Below are positions 32,472 to 42,281 of a DNA stretch of 58,942 nt, one piece after another. The translations under genes and the position numbers were made by a program. The stretch is from Alphaproteobacteria bacterium. Lineage in GTDB: Bacteria; Pseudomonadota; Alphaproteobacteria; Rs-D84. The stretch covers positions 1 to 58,942 of the forward strand of contig JAGBVH010000022.1 of assembly GCA_017630405.1 (NCBI GenBank). Reading direction: 5' to 3'. The notes under the pieces are model-generated. The model saw only the letters and a program-made list of their open reading frames with translations, ran no database searches and had not been told where the DNA came from. Positions within the stretch are counted from its first letter, which is position 1; the number at the start of each line of letters is the position of its first letter.

Positions 32472-33884
32472 TTATTTTGCGAACAAACGATTAAATAATT
32501 TTTCGTTTATCTTGACCGGATATTCACGATGCAAGAATGAATTATAATCATCTGTCACCAGTGAATTTGCGTTATTCTGCATTTCCTTACGAACATCGGC
32601 CATTTTTTTATCATCAACCTTTGGCGCGATATCCTTTTTAACACTTAAAACATAGAACGCATCCGATGATGGCACAATCAGTTTCTGCCCCGCTGCATTT
32701 GCGAACGCCGCAACCAAAACATCCGTTGGCGCACCCGATGCACGCGACACAGTCACAGATTTTGCGCCTGCCAATTTACCGTCCTTGTTCAAATCAACCA
32801 GAACTTCATTTGCACGAACATAGGCCTGCTTTTTCTGTTCAGATTTTTTCCAATCCGCAATCAAAGACTTTTTAACATTTTCAAATTCAGCCTTGTGTGA
32901 TGGCACAACCTTGTCCACACGCAGCATTACAAATCCGTCTTTGGTTTCGATAAATTCACTTTCTGTACCTTCGTCCATATCAAAGATACGCGCCATCATG
33001 GCATCGGTCAAAACCTTGTCCACTGGACGATTATCCGCATCAAAAGACTTTAACGCAACATACTTGGCACCATGCGCCTTGGCTGCATCAGACATTGTTT
33101 CACCTGCGATAACATCATCTTCGACCTTGACCGCGATGGCATATGCCGCATCGTATTCATCAGGCTTGGCCATATCAGCCGGCACCATAACATATGAAAC
33201 AGTTCTTACCTCTGGCACAATCTGTGGGTTCTGGGCATAGAATCCAGCCAACTGTTCATCCGTAGGCTCGCCCACCTTGAAATCAGAATACTTTACAGTT
33301 GCATATTCAATATCACGCTGTGCATAGCGCGCGTTATATGCCGCCTTGACCGCGAATTCAGGAACCGCAATTGGTGTTCCAAACGCACCCAACACCATCG
33401 AGCGCAAAACTTGATTACGCAACACAGCCGCAAAGTCTGCTTCGCTATAACCAGAATTACTTAACACATAGTCAAACGCCAGCGCAGAAAATTCGCCATT
33501 AACCTGAAATTCTGGAAATTCACGAATTTCACGAGCGATTCGATGTTCACTGACCACAAAGCCCAAATCATCCGCACGATTTTCCGCCATGGCCTGCGTT
33601 GCCAACTGTGTCATAACCTGTTGCACAAAGGCGCCTTGTTTAGCGGCATCGGTATAGATTTCACGCTGAGCATCGCGGTCCAAACGCGCCAATTCGCGCG
33701 ACTTTTCCGCATTAAACTGCTGTGCGCTGATTTCAGTATCCCCGACAGTAATCAATGTGTTATTTCCGGCAACGGTACCAAAAATCCATTCGGCCACGCC
33801 CCAACCAACGAACGAGAACGCCAAAATTCCGATTAAAATCTTAGCGACTGGTTTTTCTGATGCATTTCTTAAATATTCTAGCAT
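32472..33884 (-). CDS. ppiD: PpiD-like periplasmic folding factor (SurA-N/parvulin family)
   Basis: 470 aa. Starts MLEYLRNASEKPVAKILIGILAFSF, a short cytoplasmic end and one membrane anchor as in PpiD. Then a SurA-N-type chaperone region (about 45-190; QQFNAE, FRNQVLRS-like) and a parvulin-like region further on that seems divergent. It should sit in the inner membrane and help newly exported proteins fold, apt for a cell with so many secreted proteins. ATG 33884 is chosen because upstream sequence would precede the anchor. Divergent from tpiA. Confidence 0.85.
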   Translation of the reverse strand: MLEYLRNASEKPVAKILIGILAFSFVGWGVAEWIFGTVAGNNTLITVGDTEISAQQFNAEKSRELARLDRDAQREIYTDAAKQGAFVQQVMTQLATQAMAENRADDLGFVVSEHRIAREIREFPEFQVNGEFSALAFDYVLSNSGYSEADFAAVLRNQVLRSMVLGAFGTPIAVPEFAVKAAYNARYAQRDIEYATVKYSDFKVGEPTDEQLAGFYAQNPQIVPEVRTVSYVMVPADMAKPDEYDAAYAIAVKVEDDVIAGETMSDAAKAHGAKYVALKSFDADNRPVDKVLTDAMMARIFDMDEGTESEFIETKDGFVMLRVDKVVPSHKAEFENVKKSLIADWKKSEQKKQAYVRANEVLVDLNKDGKLAGAKSVTVSRASGAPTDVLVAAFANAAGQKLIVPSSDAFYVLSVKKDIAPKVDDKKMADVRKEMQNNANSLVTDDYNSFLHREYPVKINEKLFNRLFAK

Positions 33885-33953
33885 TTGTTCCCCTTTTGCG
33901 TTACCATAGCAAAACGATACAAGAAAAATCAACGAAAAAAAGGGAAAAAATCA

Positions 33954-34658
33954 ATGAAAATTATTGCTGGAAACTGGAAAATGAACGGCAGTCGTTCTGC
34001 CCTGGAATCAATGATTCACGATTTAGAATCTGTTGACACAGAAAACAAAGTTATTTTGTGCGTACCTTTTACAATGCTGGGCGTTAAATCAGACCGCGTT
34101 GCAACAGGCTCACAGGATGTCAGCGCACACACACATGGCGCATTTACAGGCGAAGTTTCCGCTGCTATGGTCGCTGACACCGGCGCAAAATACGCTATTG
34201 TTGGCCACAGCGAACGTCGCGCATATCATAACGAAACAAACGATATTGTCCGCGCCAAGGCCACCCAGGCATTAGCAAACGGCATTACCCCTATTATATG
34301 TGTTGGCGAAACCATGGACGAAAAACAGGCCGGCAAAACAATGGAAATTATCGAATCAGGTGTTCGCGAATCCATCCCAACGGATGCATCATCTGATATC
34401 ATCATCGCATACGAACCACGCTGGGCAATTGGCGCAGGCCTGACACCAACAGATGCAGAAATCGAAGAAGCCCACACACTTATCGCAAACATACTGGCTG
34501 ATATGGGACTGGCTGGCACACCTGTTTTATACGGTGCATCGGTCAAGGGTTCAAATGCCGCACAAATCATGTCGATACCAAATGTAGACGGCGTATTAGT
34601 TGGTGGTGCATCCTTGAAAAGCGATGATTTCATACCTATAATAACCAGTGTTAAATAA
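33954..34658 (+). CDS. tpiA: triosephosphate isomerase
   Basis: 234 aa, slightly shorter than the usual 250. Interconverts dihydroxyacetone phosphate and glyceraldehyde 3-phosphate. Lys9 (GNWKMNG), His85 (VGHSERR) and Glu154 (AYEPRWAIG) are the catalytic residues; the C-terminal phosphate-binding VLVGGASL is present. ATG 33954 is the right start, since 23 codons upstream add nothing seen in the family. grpE follows 38 nt later. Confidence 0.97.
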   Translation: MKIIAGNWKMNGSRSALESMIHDLESVDTENKVILCVPFTMLGVKSDRVATGSQDVSAHTHGAFTGEVSAAMVADTGAKYAIVGHSERRAYHNETNDIVRAKATQALANGITPIICVGETMDEKQAGKTMEIIESGVRESIPTDASSDIIIAYEPRWAIGAGLTPTDAEIEEAHTLIANILADMGLAGTPVLYGASVKGSNAAQIMSIPNVDGVLVGGASLKSDDFIPIITSVK

Positions 34659-34696
34659 TTATATAGTTGTAAAAGTTGTAAAAAATGGGAAACGGT

Positions 34697-35227
34697 ATGA
34701 ATCACAACGACGAAAAACAAGTAAACATTGACGAAGTATCTATTGACGATGGGGCAGCACCTGTTGCCGAGACCGCATCGGATAATGAAATGGTTGAAAA
34801 ACTTCAAACCCAGCTATCTGAATTAAACGATAAATACTTGCGTCTGGCTGCGGAACTGGAAAACACACGCCGCCGCGCGGAATTAGATGCCCAATCACGC
34901 GCCCGCAATCGCGCGATGAAGGTCGCGGAACAAATCCTGCCTGTGATGGATGCGGTTGATGCCGCATTGAAGCACGCCCCAGATGATGCAGGTATTAAAT
35001 CTATGGCCATGGCATTGGAATCCGCGTTCAACCAGATTGGCATTACGCGCATAGAATCGGTTGGCAAACCATTAAATCCACAATTCCACAATGCTATTCA
35101 ACTGATTGATGCACCGGCGGATATGGAACCGCGTCCTGCCCCAAACACAATTATTGAAGAAATGCAAACGGGATATATGTTTGGCGACACTGTCCTGCGA
35201 ACAGCAATGGTCGTTGTATGTAAATAA
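34697..35227 (+). CDS. grpE: nucleotide exchange factor GrpE
   Basis: About 176 aa. Releases ADP from DnaK in the Hsp70 cycle. An acidic N-terminus, a long coiled coil (about 30-80: ELNDKYLRLAAELENTRRR) and the beta domain (NPQFHNAIQ, GYMFGDTVLRTA-V) give the whole family pattern. Either ATG 34685 or ATG 34697 could start; GGGA 6 nt upstream favours the latter. No heat-shock promoter was evident; no dnaK neighbour. Confidence 0.95.
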   Translation: MNHNDEKQVNIDEVSIDDGAAPVAETASDNEMVEKLQTQLSELNDKYLRLAAELENTRRRAELDAQSRARNRAMKVAEQILPVMDAVDAALKHAPDDAGIKSMAMALESAFNQIGITRIESVGKPLNPQFHNAIQLIDAPADMEPRPAPNTIIEEMQTGYMFGDTVLRTAMVVVCK

Positions 35228-35295
35228 AAATCCCCCCAACGGGGGATTTTTTTATCGCACAAACACAATAAAAAATCCCGCCGAATGGCGGGATT
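35226..35295. terminator. two consecutive terminators between grpE and the porin-like gene
   Basis: First AAAAATCCCCC/GGGGGATTTTTT (35226-35252), then AATCCCGCC/GGCGGGATT (35274-35295). One serves grpE, the other the converging minus gene. Confidence 0.85.
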
Positions 35296-35338
35296 ATGTC
35301 CAATATATGTTAGTTTTTTGTTTTTTTAATGGTTCACA

Positions 35339-36349
35339 TTAGAACTGAACATTCAAGCGAACACCCAATTCGGCCTTAACATCTGTACCATTCTGGGACT
35401 GCGCGTGAGCTTCGTCAAATGTGTATTCACCATAGACCGCAACCTGAGTTGCATCATTCAGCTGATATGCCGCAGACAAACTGATGATATATTCATCAAA
35501 TCCATCTTCCATATCTTCTACCTGCTTCAACAATTCCGCTAAAACTAACGGATGGGCGGCACTAACATCACCAGATGCCAAGCTTTCTACACCATTATCC
35601 GAATGATGTTTGAATGTAAAGCCAGCGCCAAATGACCAACGATCATCCAACTGATAGAATGTCTTTAACCCGGCATTGATTTCGGTTGTAGATTTCAAAT
35701 CAACAGAAATTTCATCTGGGAAACCTAACATAGCCGCAGGAACAACCCCCATACCCATCTCTCTCAAATCAAAAGACACCAACTCAATACTATTATTATC
35801 ATTACCAAATGTACGCAAAACCTCTGCGAAAGCAGCTGCGCTGAATTTGGACCATTGCTTACCAAACTGAGTACCAACATGGAAACCCCAGCGACCATTT
35901 GAATAGTTATCATATGTGAAACCATTTGCTGCGTATGAACCGCTCATTTCACTGATACCACCCAACTGTGCGTCCGCATAGATATCCCATACAAAGCCAT
36001 CTGTCGTATCGATTGCGCGGTATTTCAAACCTGCACGACCCAAATGCATACCCTTGCGGTCGATGTCCCCGTCATGTGTATAGCCAAATTTACCATACAA
36101 TTCCAGGTTGTCTAAAATACCGTAACCCAATTCTTCATGGAAACGCCAGATTGGGAATTCTGTTGCGCCATCATGTTCTTTTTTCTGCATGGCATTTGTA
36201 TCATCCGCTACCTTGTACATAACGCCCGCAGATGTTTTGGAATAAACCGCCCCCTGCTTTGGCATGTACAACGGATTTTCCAAATTAGCAGCATACGCTG
36301 GCGCAGTCAAAACTGACAAAGCGACTGCTGCTTTCAATGTTTTTTTCAT
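35339..36349 (-). CDS. outer-membrane beta-barrel protein
   Basis: 336 aa. Signal peptide (cleavage after AYA-A), then many alternating amphipathic strands rich in Tyr, Phe and Gly. It ends in VRLNVQF, with a terminal Phe as needed for BAM assembly. Family not certain (general porin/OMP type). Ribosome site AAGGAG. Upstream lies a long leader holding two near-identical 18-19-bp repeats. Possible major porin or adhesin; substrate unknown. Confidence 0.8.
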   Translation of the reverse strand: MKKTLKAAVALSVLTAPAYAANLENPLYMPKQGAVYSKTSAGVMYKVADDTNAMQKKEHDGATEFPIWRFHEELGYGILDNLELYGKFGYTHDGDIDRKGMHLGRAGLKYRAIDTTDGFVWDIYADAQLGGISEMSGSYAANGFTYDNYSNGRWGFHVGTQFGKQWSKFSAAAFAEVLRTFGNDNNSIELVSFDLREMGMGVVPAAMLGFPDEISVDLKSTTEINAGLKTFYQLDDRWSFGAGFTFKHHSDNGVESLASGDVSAAHPLVLAELLKQVEDMEDGFDEYIISLSAAYQLNDATQVAVYGEYTFDEAHAQSQNGTDVKAELGVRLNVQF

Positions 36350-36381
36350 CTTTATAACTCCTTGGTTTTCGATGAATTGCG

Positions 36382-36435
36382 CACCCCCATTATTGGCAAG
36401 ATGCGGTCCCTATCCACACCGCCCATTCTTGGCAA
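36382..36435. repeat. direct repeats in the leader of the outer-membrane gene
   Basis: CACCCCCATTATTGGCAA (36382-36399) and CACCGCCCATTCTTGGCAA (36417-36435) differ at few positions and start 35 bp apart, 33-86 nt upstream of the minus-strand start codon. They fit paired regulator or small-RNA sites in the mRNA leader. The stretch 36436-36594 otherwise holds promoters in both directions: ATTATA at 36472-36477 and TATAAT at 36542-36547. Confidence 0.6.
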
Positions 36436-36594
36436 CAGTATGTTTCTCTGATAAGAACATATTCATTTTTACATTATAAAACCCCTGTGTCAAAAAATCT
36501 TTTTACTTGACAGGCTTGAAATCACAAAAAACTTACCTATGTATAATTACTGTGGTGGGCCACAGGACTTCAATTTTATCCAAGGGAGTTCGAC

Positions 36595-37614
36595 ATGAAA
36601 ACACTGACACAAAGTGCAGAAAATCAACAAAAACTTGTTATCAATTTAACATCTGATATCGCAAAAAAAGTATCCCACGATGATCGTCGCGCCCTGCAAC
36701 AGGCGTACATAAAATTATTTTCAGGACTGTCACGCGTGAATTGGTCTGCGAAAAAAACTTTGGGACGCGCCTGGCAATCGGCGATAAACCTGTGCGAATT
36801 ATTCATCGCGGTTAAATCAAAAAACACACCACACAATCCCGCACTAAAATATTTATCAGCCGTACATAAATCACATAAAAAGTATTGGTCACGTGTAATA
36901 ATGCTGCATCAATCACGCGACACAATTATCAATCAGCCTAAATCACAAAGAATCGGCATGGCACGCAGCGGCACAAAAATGATTCAGGATGCGATAAACA
37001 CAATCAATTTAATATTGTCACGCTATAACACCCACTTTATGGAACAGGTCATCGAACAATCCGCCCCAGAAAAACAGGCGCCCCAACCCCAAATTCAAAA
37101 GCAACAAAATGTGCAGCCTGCCACACCAGTACCAACACAACCACAAATAGCGCAAACGGCGACCGCACAACCTCAGGCTGCACACCAACCTGCCAAAAAG
37201 ACACAGGCGGCCCAGCCGGCACAACAACAGGTAACACGTCAGCCTCAGGCCCAGCAAATCATAAAAGCACAGCGCAACGAACGCATCACACAATCCGCGC
37301 CCCAGATGCCGATATCAAAACCGGCACCGGCCACATCCCCTGCCCCGAATATTCGCACTGCACCGGTCGCGGTTCAAAAGCCCGCCCCACAGGCGCAGAA
37401 CAATGTTATCGATATGCGACAGAAAATCGCAGTCGCTGCTGCAATAAAACCAGCGGCAAAAACCGCAACAGCGACTCAGGCCAAAGTTATCGATATGCGC
37501 CCAAAATTCACCGTGGCAACACAACGCGTTAATGCCAAGATACAATTCCAGATACAGCGTAAAATCCAAATGTCTGTATTTCAACGCATTAACCAAAACT
37601 ATAAAGTCGCGTAA
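36595..37614 (+). CDS. cytoplasmic protein with Pro/Gln/Ala-rich region, unknown
   Basis: 339 aa, no signal or membrane segment. An N-terminal helical domain of about 145 residues, basic, then a 150-residue Pro/Gln/Ala-rich linker. A short motif repeats near the end: NVIDMRQKI and KVIDMRPKF. The C-terminus is basic (QIQRKIQM). Such a layout can suit a nucleoid-associated or scaffold protein with the short motif as docking peptide, but this is guesswork. GGGAG ribosome site; promoter TATAAT at 36542. Confidence 0.65.
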   Translation: MKTLTQSAENQQKLVINLTSDIAKKVSHDDRRALQQAYIKLFSGLSRVNWSAKKTLGRAWQSAINLCELFIAVKSKNTPHNPALKYLSAVHKSHKKYWSRVIMLHQSRDTIINQPKSQRIGMARSGTKMIQDAINTINLILSRYNTHFMEQVIEQSAPEKQAPQPQIQKQQNVQPATPVPTQPQIAQTATAQPQAAHQPAKKTQAAQPAQQQVTRQPQAQQIIKAQRNERITQSAPQMPISKPAPATSPAPNIRTAPVAVQKPAPQAQNNVIDMRQKIAVAAAIKPAAKTATATQAKVIDMRPKFTVATQRVNAKIQFQIQRKIQMSVFQRINQNYKVA

Positions 37615-37622
37615 TACCCCAT

Positions 37623-37652
37623 AAAAAAATCCCCCAATCGGGGGATTTTTTT
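37623..37652. terminator. bidirectional terminator
   Basis: AAAAAAATCCCCC, loop AATC, GGGGGATTTTTTT between convergent genes. Confidence 0.88.
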
Positions 37653-37653
37653 A

Positions 37654-40600
37654 CTAGAAATCATATCTGAAACGAACCATACCTGTCTGGGAAGTATAAT
37701 CCTTGTGTAAATCAAGGTCATAATTCAAAGACACTTCCAGTCCATGATAATGCGCGGTCAAGCCAATACCAAACTCACCACCAACGCGCGACAGGTTTTC
37801 ACCCGCAACTGTATATGGAACTGTTCCAGGGATAACGATTGTTGCGTGTGAATCTTCGGACACAATATCATATGTCAAAGCGGCACGCAATTCTGGGCTC
37901 CACTGTACTGTTGTATTCGATTTGATATCAAACGCATACTTCAGCCCCGCAACACCGGACAAGAAATCAACATTGTCTGTTGACACTTTGCCCAAACCGT
38001 TGTTATAGGAATCTTGGGACACATGCAAATAGCGCACACCAAATTCTGGGGTCATACCAGTTGCAAAGTCATATCCAAACATCGCTTGAGCACCCAGCGC
38101 AACACTGTCATATGACGCTTCAAATTCTGTACCCAAAACATTTGTATATTCGGTATTATCAGACAAAGAATAACTGATTGTACCGTTTACATACCACTGT
38201 GCTGGCTTGTACTGACCATACAGGAACAGTGTATTATTATCTATTTCTGTATCGCGGTCATCGGCATAGACATCAGTATGATTAAATGTATAACCAACAC
38301 CCAATGTATAAACATTGTTTACCAGTGCATCGAACCCAACCGCAACCCCACGAGTATAACCATGGAACTGGTCGGCATGCTTGGACTTGTTAAACAACCC
38401 CTGTGCCCAAACACCATAGTCGGCACTCATATCACCACCATTACGGCCTGTCATACCCCCAGCCATACGACCGGACGCCAAAGACAAAACCTGATTCTGG
38501 GTGCTGACCGCAACAGACTGAGATACAGGTTTTTCTGTTGGGCGCATTTTCTTGGACTCGAATTCTACCTTTTCGACATCACCTGCCACCAACACTTCCT
38601 GCATAGCCAACGATACAGCCTGAACCTTTTCATTATTACTGTTTGCCAAAGCAACTATTGTGCTGGCTGTGCCTTCTGATACGCCAGTATCGGCAGCGAT
38701 ATCTTGTACAGACCTTGTGCTGACAACGATATTCTTGCCATCTTTGCTGACATCATAAATCGAGCCCGCATCAACTGTCACATCATAGTCACCACCAAAC
38801 ATTTCATATGTACCAGTTGATCCAACGGTCAGATTTAATTTAGCGCCAGTTTCTGCAACAAATTCATCGACAACGATTTTCGCAAAGTCATTTTTACCAG
38901 CGATCTTGGCCGACAAAGTACCAGACAATTCAAGTTTACCCTGTTCAAGCAACCCTGTACCGATATCCAATGTTGCGCCTTCGGCCACAACCAAAGAACC
39001 AACACCATTGATCCCCCCCGACAAAGTTGTCGTCCCATTTGCAATATTCAACGAGCCATCATTATATATATCATTTGCGATACCATTTGCAGTATTACCA
39101 GTAAAAGTATTGAAGCCTTCCAGTGTAATACCACCGCCAACTTCGTTATAAATCGCACCACCATATTCCTTGGCAATATTATTTGTAAATGTCACACCCG
39201 ACAGTTTCATCGAAGCGGTATTACCACCCATATCGGCCTTGCCATGATTATAAATCGCACCACCGCGCAACGCCGAGTTAGATTCAAATGTTGTATTTTC
39301 AACATAAACCGCTGTCACATCTTTAATGGAACTGTACAGATAGTTATCAAATGCACCACCTGTTGTTTCTGCGATATTGCCGCGGAACAACGAAGACATA
39401 ATATCTAAACGCGCATCAACATTATTCGCAATATCAGCACTGCGCGTAGAAAGCGCACCACCACGCAACGCAGATGTGTTTTCAATAAAGTCCACATTTG
39501 TAAACATATTCTTGGATACCGCACCCAAGAACACAGCACCACCACCGTCAAAGCCGCTGGCATTGGATGTTGCATGATTTTTAATAAAGTCAACATTATC
39601 CAAATTTACACTAGAGAAAAATCCAGCCGCACCAACGTCACCTGCAGTATTATTCTTAAACACAGTATTTTTAATTGTTGTTTGAGCTGTGGTCGTAGTA
39701 GTTAAAGCACCAAACGAAACATCTGATTTATTACCATCAAATGTCGCGCCATCAATTGTCATGATACCTGCATTATAAACGGCACCTCCACCCCAGCTGC
39801 CCGAAGCATGATTGTTTTCAAATTCAGTACCAAGTATGGTCATTGTGCCCTTGTTATAAATCGCACCACCCAATACCGCCTGATTTTCTTCAAATTCAGA
39901 ACCTGTGATTGTCATAACACCGGCATCATTATAAATCGCACCACCATTACGGCCGGCAATATTACCATCAAATTCGCCAGTTACGGTCACACCATCGCCC
40001 TTGCCCAAACCATTGTTGGCATAGAAAGTGTTGTAAATCGCGCCACCATCCAAAAATGCATAGTTATTTTCGAAATCAGCCGAAATATCCAACTTAGCAA
40101 TATCAGTTGAACCATTTTGACCATGACGTGTACCAATTGCACCACCAAAAGTACCAGACTTATTATTTTTAAATGTTGTTTCGGAAATAGTTCCTATTTC
40201 TGTGCTTGATAATGACCCCAAAGAAATCGCGCCACCACCAATTGCAGAAGAATCTTCAACTGGATTACCATCCGCATCATAATGCGCGGTATTACCATCA
40301 AATGTGGTCTTGCTGATTTTTAATCCACCATAATTACCAATCGCGCCACCATCATAGTATGCATGATTATTCTTGAAGGTTGCACCACTTACATCAAAGG
40401 ACGCTTTATTAAACCCTGCAATCGCGCCACCAACATATGCACTTGAATTGTTTTCAAAAACAGTATCTTGGATTGTAACCGTTTTATCCTGTGATGAAAA
40501 TACAACAGAACCGAAAGAATCATTTTTCCCTGTATTATTTGTATTCACAATATCGTGAAAATACGCATTTTTAATCGTAAACGAATCGGGGTGTTCATAA

Positions 40601-40752
40601 TAATATGCTTGATTCAAAGTCTCGTTCGCGCCCTCGCCCACAACGATATTACTTTGAATATTTGGCATTGCCGCGATTGCTGGCACAACGGCAAACACAG
40701 GCAAAACACTGCATACTTTCAACAATTCTGACAAATGTCTGGATTGGTACAT
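37654..40752 (-). CDS. autotransporter with Pmp-like repeats
   Basis: 1032 aa type V secretion protein. Signal peptide, then a passenger of about 600 residues made of repeated GGAI(Y/G)N units, each followed by an F-NN-A motif, the right-handed beta-helix repeats of chlamydial polymorphic membrane proteins. The C-terminal 250 residues (from WAQGLFNKSKH on) form a 12-strand-type autotransporter barrel ending VRFRYDF. It inserts into the outer membrane and displays the passenger; adhesion is the usual role. Start ATG 40752 precedes MYQSRHL; a longer frame upstream adds no signal. Confidence 0.92.
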   Translation of the reverse strand: MYQSRHLSELLKVCSVLPVFAVVPAIAAMPNIQSNIVVGEGANETLNQAYYYEHPDSFTIKNAYFHDIVNTNNTGKNDSFGSVVFSSQDKTVTIQDTVFENNSSAYVGGAIAGFNKASFDVSGATFKNNHAYYDGGAIGNYGGLKISKTTFDGNTAHYDADGNPVEDSSAIGGGAISLGSLSSTEIGTISETTFKNNKSGTFGGAIGTRHGQNGSTDIAKLDISADFENNYAFLDGGAIYNTFYANNGLGKGDGVTVTGEFDGNIAGRNGGAIYNDAGVMTITGSEFEENQAVLGGAIYNKGTMTILGTEFENNHASGSWGGGAVYNAGIMTIDGATFDGNKSDVSFGALTTTTTAQTTIKNTVFKNNTAGDVGAAGFFSSVNLDNVDFIKNHATSNASGFDGGGAVFLGAVSKNMFTNVDFIENTSALRGGALSTRSADIANNVDARLDIMSSLFRGNIAETTGGAFDNYLYSSIKDVTAVYVENTTFESNSALRGGAIYNHGKADMGGNTASMKLSGVTFTNNIAKEYGGAIYNEVGGGITLEGFNTFTGNTANGIANDIYNDGSLNIANGTTTLSGGINGVGSLVVAEGATLDIGTGLLEQGKLELSGTLSAKIAGKNDFAKIVVDEFVAETGAKLNLTVGSTGTYEMFGGDYDVTVDAGSIYDVSKDGKNIVVSTRSVQDIAADTGVSEGTASTIVALANSNNEKVQAVSLAMQEVLVAGDVEKVEFESKKMRPTEKPVSQSVAVSTQNQVLSLASGRMAGGMTGRNGGDMSADYGVWAQGLFNKSKHADQFHGYTRGVAVGFDALVNNVYTLGVGYTFNHTDVYADDRDTEIDNNTLFLYGQYKPAQWYVNGTISYSLSDNTEYTNVLGTEFEASYDSVALGAQAMFGYDFATGMTPEFGVRYLHVSQDSYNNGLGKVSTDNVDFLSGVAGLKYAFDIKSNTTVQWSPELRAALTYDIVSEDSHATIVIPGTVPYTVAGENLSRVGGEFGIGLTAHYHGLEVSLNYDLDLHKDYTSQTGMVRFRYDF

Positions 40753-40842
40753 TGCTTTCTCCTTTTTGGTCCTTTCTGAATACAAATATCAATAGCACAT
40801 TATAATGTGTTTGCAACCTATTTTTTCGCAAAAAACAAATAA

Positions 40843-40864
40843 AAAACGCCATAAATGGCGTTTT
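40843..40864 (-). terminator. terminator of the secreted gene at 40890
   Basis: AAAACGCCA, loop TAAA, TGGCGTTTT. Confidence 0.75.
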
Positions 40865-40889
40865 ATGATTATATTCCTTTTAAATAAAA

Positions 40890-41714
40890 TTATTGTCCTA
40901 TAAATTGTGTTGCCAAACCAGGAAGAGATTGTAATACATTGTTCAATCCACCACCACTGCCCATGCTATCGGTCACCTGGGTCACGCCACCAAGTATCGC
41001 ACTCATATCATGCTTCTGTCCAAGGCCAGACACAGTATTATTCAAGAACTCGCCCCACAACGCTTTTTGACGTGCACTAAGTTTTGCATTTGAACAATGC
41101 TCAATTTTTTCATTTAATTTCACAACCTGTGTTAATTCAGATGTTGTATAATCCTTATCTGAAAAATCAATTAATGCCACAATATCGTAAATATTCGATA
41201 CAGTTGCCTTGTTTTTACAATCATCGGACCCGTCCTCGCAATATCTTGCAACAGCTGCCTTGGGATAATTATACCACACAGTATTTTCATCGCTGCTGGA
41301 AACAAAGGCCTCAAAGCAACCGACATCATCCTTGTCGCCCTCGCTTCTTTCGATTTCTTCGGCCCATTCGCCAACTCTGGTACATGGTACTCCACCCATA
41401 GCGCTTTGCATCGACCTTTGGGAACCACCGCCAGCCTTGGCCCATTCTTTAACTAAATTATTAACAAAAGTTATATCGCTGTTTGATGGAATACACTCTT
41501 CAGTCAATTGTTTATGCCTAACACCCAGATCCTTAACCGTTCCAACCAAAGTCATCACAGTACCAATCAAACTGGTCGCATCAGTACCCAACTTTTCCTT
41601 GGTATTATTTTGCGCAGCAACCGGCGCAGCCTTTTTAATGGTAATAGCAGCCCCCAAGGCAACATCAGTCACCATAAATGGCATAACAAACAAAAGTGCT
41701 AAAAATTTCTTCAT
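40890..41714 (-). CDS. secreted protein of unknown function
   Basis: 274 aa. Signal peptide (cleavage after ALG), a mostly helical mature part with 9 cysteines spread in pairs (CIPS, CTRV, CFEA, YCEDGSDDC, CSNA), and a Gly-rich C-terminus (GSGGGLNN). Disulphide-bonded and exported; no family recognised. AAGAGAG ribosome site. Stands alone between a terminator and the lptC promoter. Confidence 0.7.
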   Translation of the reverse strand: MKKFLALLFVMPFMVTDVALGAAITIKKAAPVAAQNNTKEKLGTDATSLIGTVMTLVGTVKDLGVRHKQLTEECIPSNSDITFVNNLVKEWAKAGGGSQRSMQSAMGGVPCTRVGEWAEEIERSEGDKDDVGCFEAFVSSSDENTVWYNYPKAAVARYCEDGSDDCKNKATVSNIYDIVALIDFSDKDYTTSELTQVVKLNEKIEHCSNAKLSARQKALWGEFLNNTVSGLGQKHDMSAILGGVTQVTDSMGSGGGLNNVLQSLPGLATQFIGQ

Positions 41715-41766
41715 CTCTCTTGAGTTTAATTATAACACAAAAAAAAAATCTAAACAAATATAAAAA

Positions 41767-41795
41767 TTGCTTTTTTATTCTGGTCGCGCTAAAGT
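41767..41795 (+). promoter_or_regulatory. promoter of lptC-lptB (leaderless type)
   Basis: -35 TTGCTT (41767-41772), 17-nt spacer, -10 TAAAGT (41790-41795). Expected start is at 41801-41802, on the GTG used here as lptC start. Confidence 0.5.
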
Positions 41796-41801
41796 GTGCT
41801 C

Positions 41802-42281
41802 GTGCACAAAGATAAACGGAACTTTATTATATTTGCGAAACACAAGCGTCTTCAACGCCTGTGGCAGTTTTTCTTTACCGGTTGGGGGCTGGTAATGGTT
41901 GCCGCATTGGTTGCGGGTTCCCTGTTTACCAAGCAATTATTGTGGACCCCAATATCCGCGATAAATATGACTGATATCGTCAGCAAGCAATTTAAAATGT
42001 CTGGTGCAGCATTTGTCGGCACCGATAAAAATGGCGAGCCTTTTACACTGCGCGCCAAAACCGGATACCAGGAATACGACAATCCAGATATTGTTTTAAT
42101 GGAAACTGTATCGGGTACTGTAAATCGCAAATCCGATGGCAAAAAGATTACAGACAACATTACCGCCAGAAACGGCAAATACAACCGCACAAACAAAACC
42201 GTTGTTTTAACTGGCGATGTACGCGTTGATTCCAGCAACGGCGATAAAATAAGAACAGATGAATTGGTGATAAGACTATGA
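41802..42281 (+). CDS. lptC: LPS export protein LptC
   Basis: 159 aa from GTG 41802 (GTG 41796 possible). One N-terminal membrane helix (about 22-42) and a periplasmic beta-jellyroll (YQEYDNPDIVLMETVSG, ITARNGKYNRTNKTVVLTGDV). LptC hangs from the LptB2FG transporter and passes LPS to LptA. Typical LptC length. Start chosen from the promoter position. Stop overlaps lptB by 4 nt. Confidence 0.82.
   Translation: MHKDKRNFIIFAKHKRLQRLWQFFFTGWGLVMVAALVAGSLFTKQLLWTPISAINMTDIVSKQFKMSGAAFVGTDKNGEPFTLRAKTGYQEYDNPDIVLMETVSGTVNRKSDGKKITDNITARNGKYNRTNKTVVLTGDVRVDSSNGDKIRTDELVIRL

Noticed and set aside
33885..33953. Longer start for tpiA
   Set aside because: The added 23 residues precede the conserved MKIIAGNWKMNG start and overlap the ppiD promoter region.
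37654..40752. Tandem DNA repeats or CRISPR in the autotransporter gene
   Set aside because: The repeats are protein-level GGAIYN motifs with varied DNA; there are no regular spacers. No CRISPR array was seen anywhere in the window.
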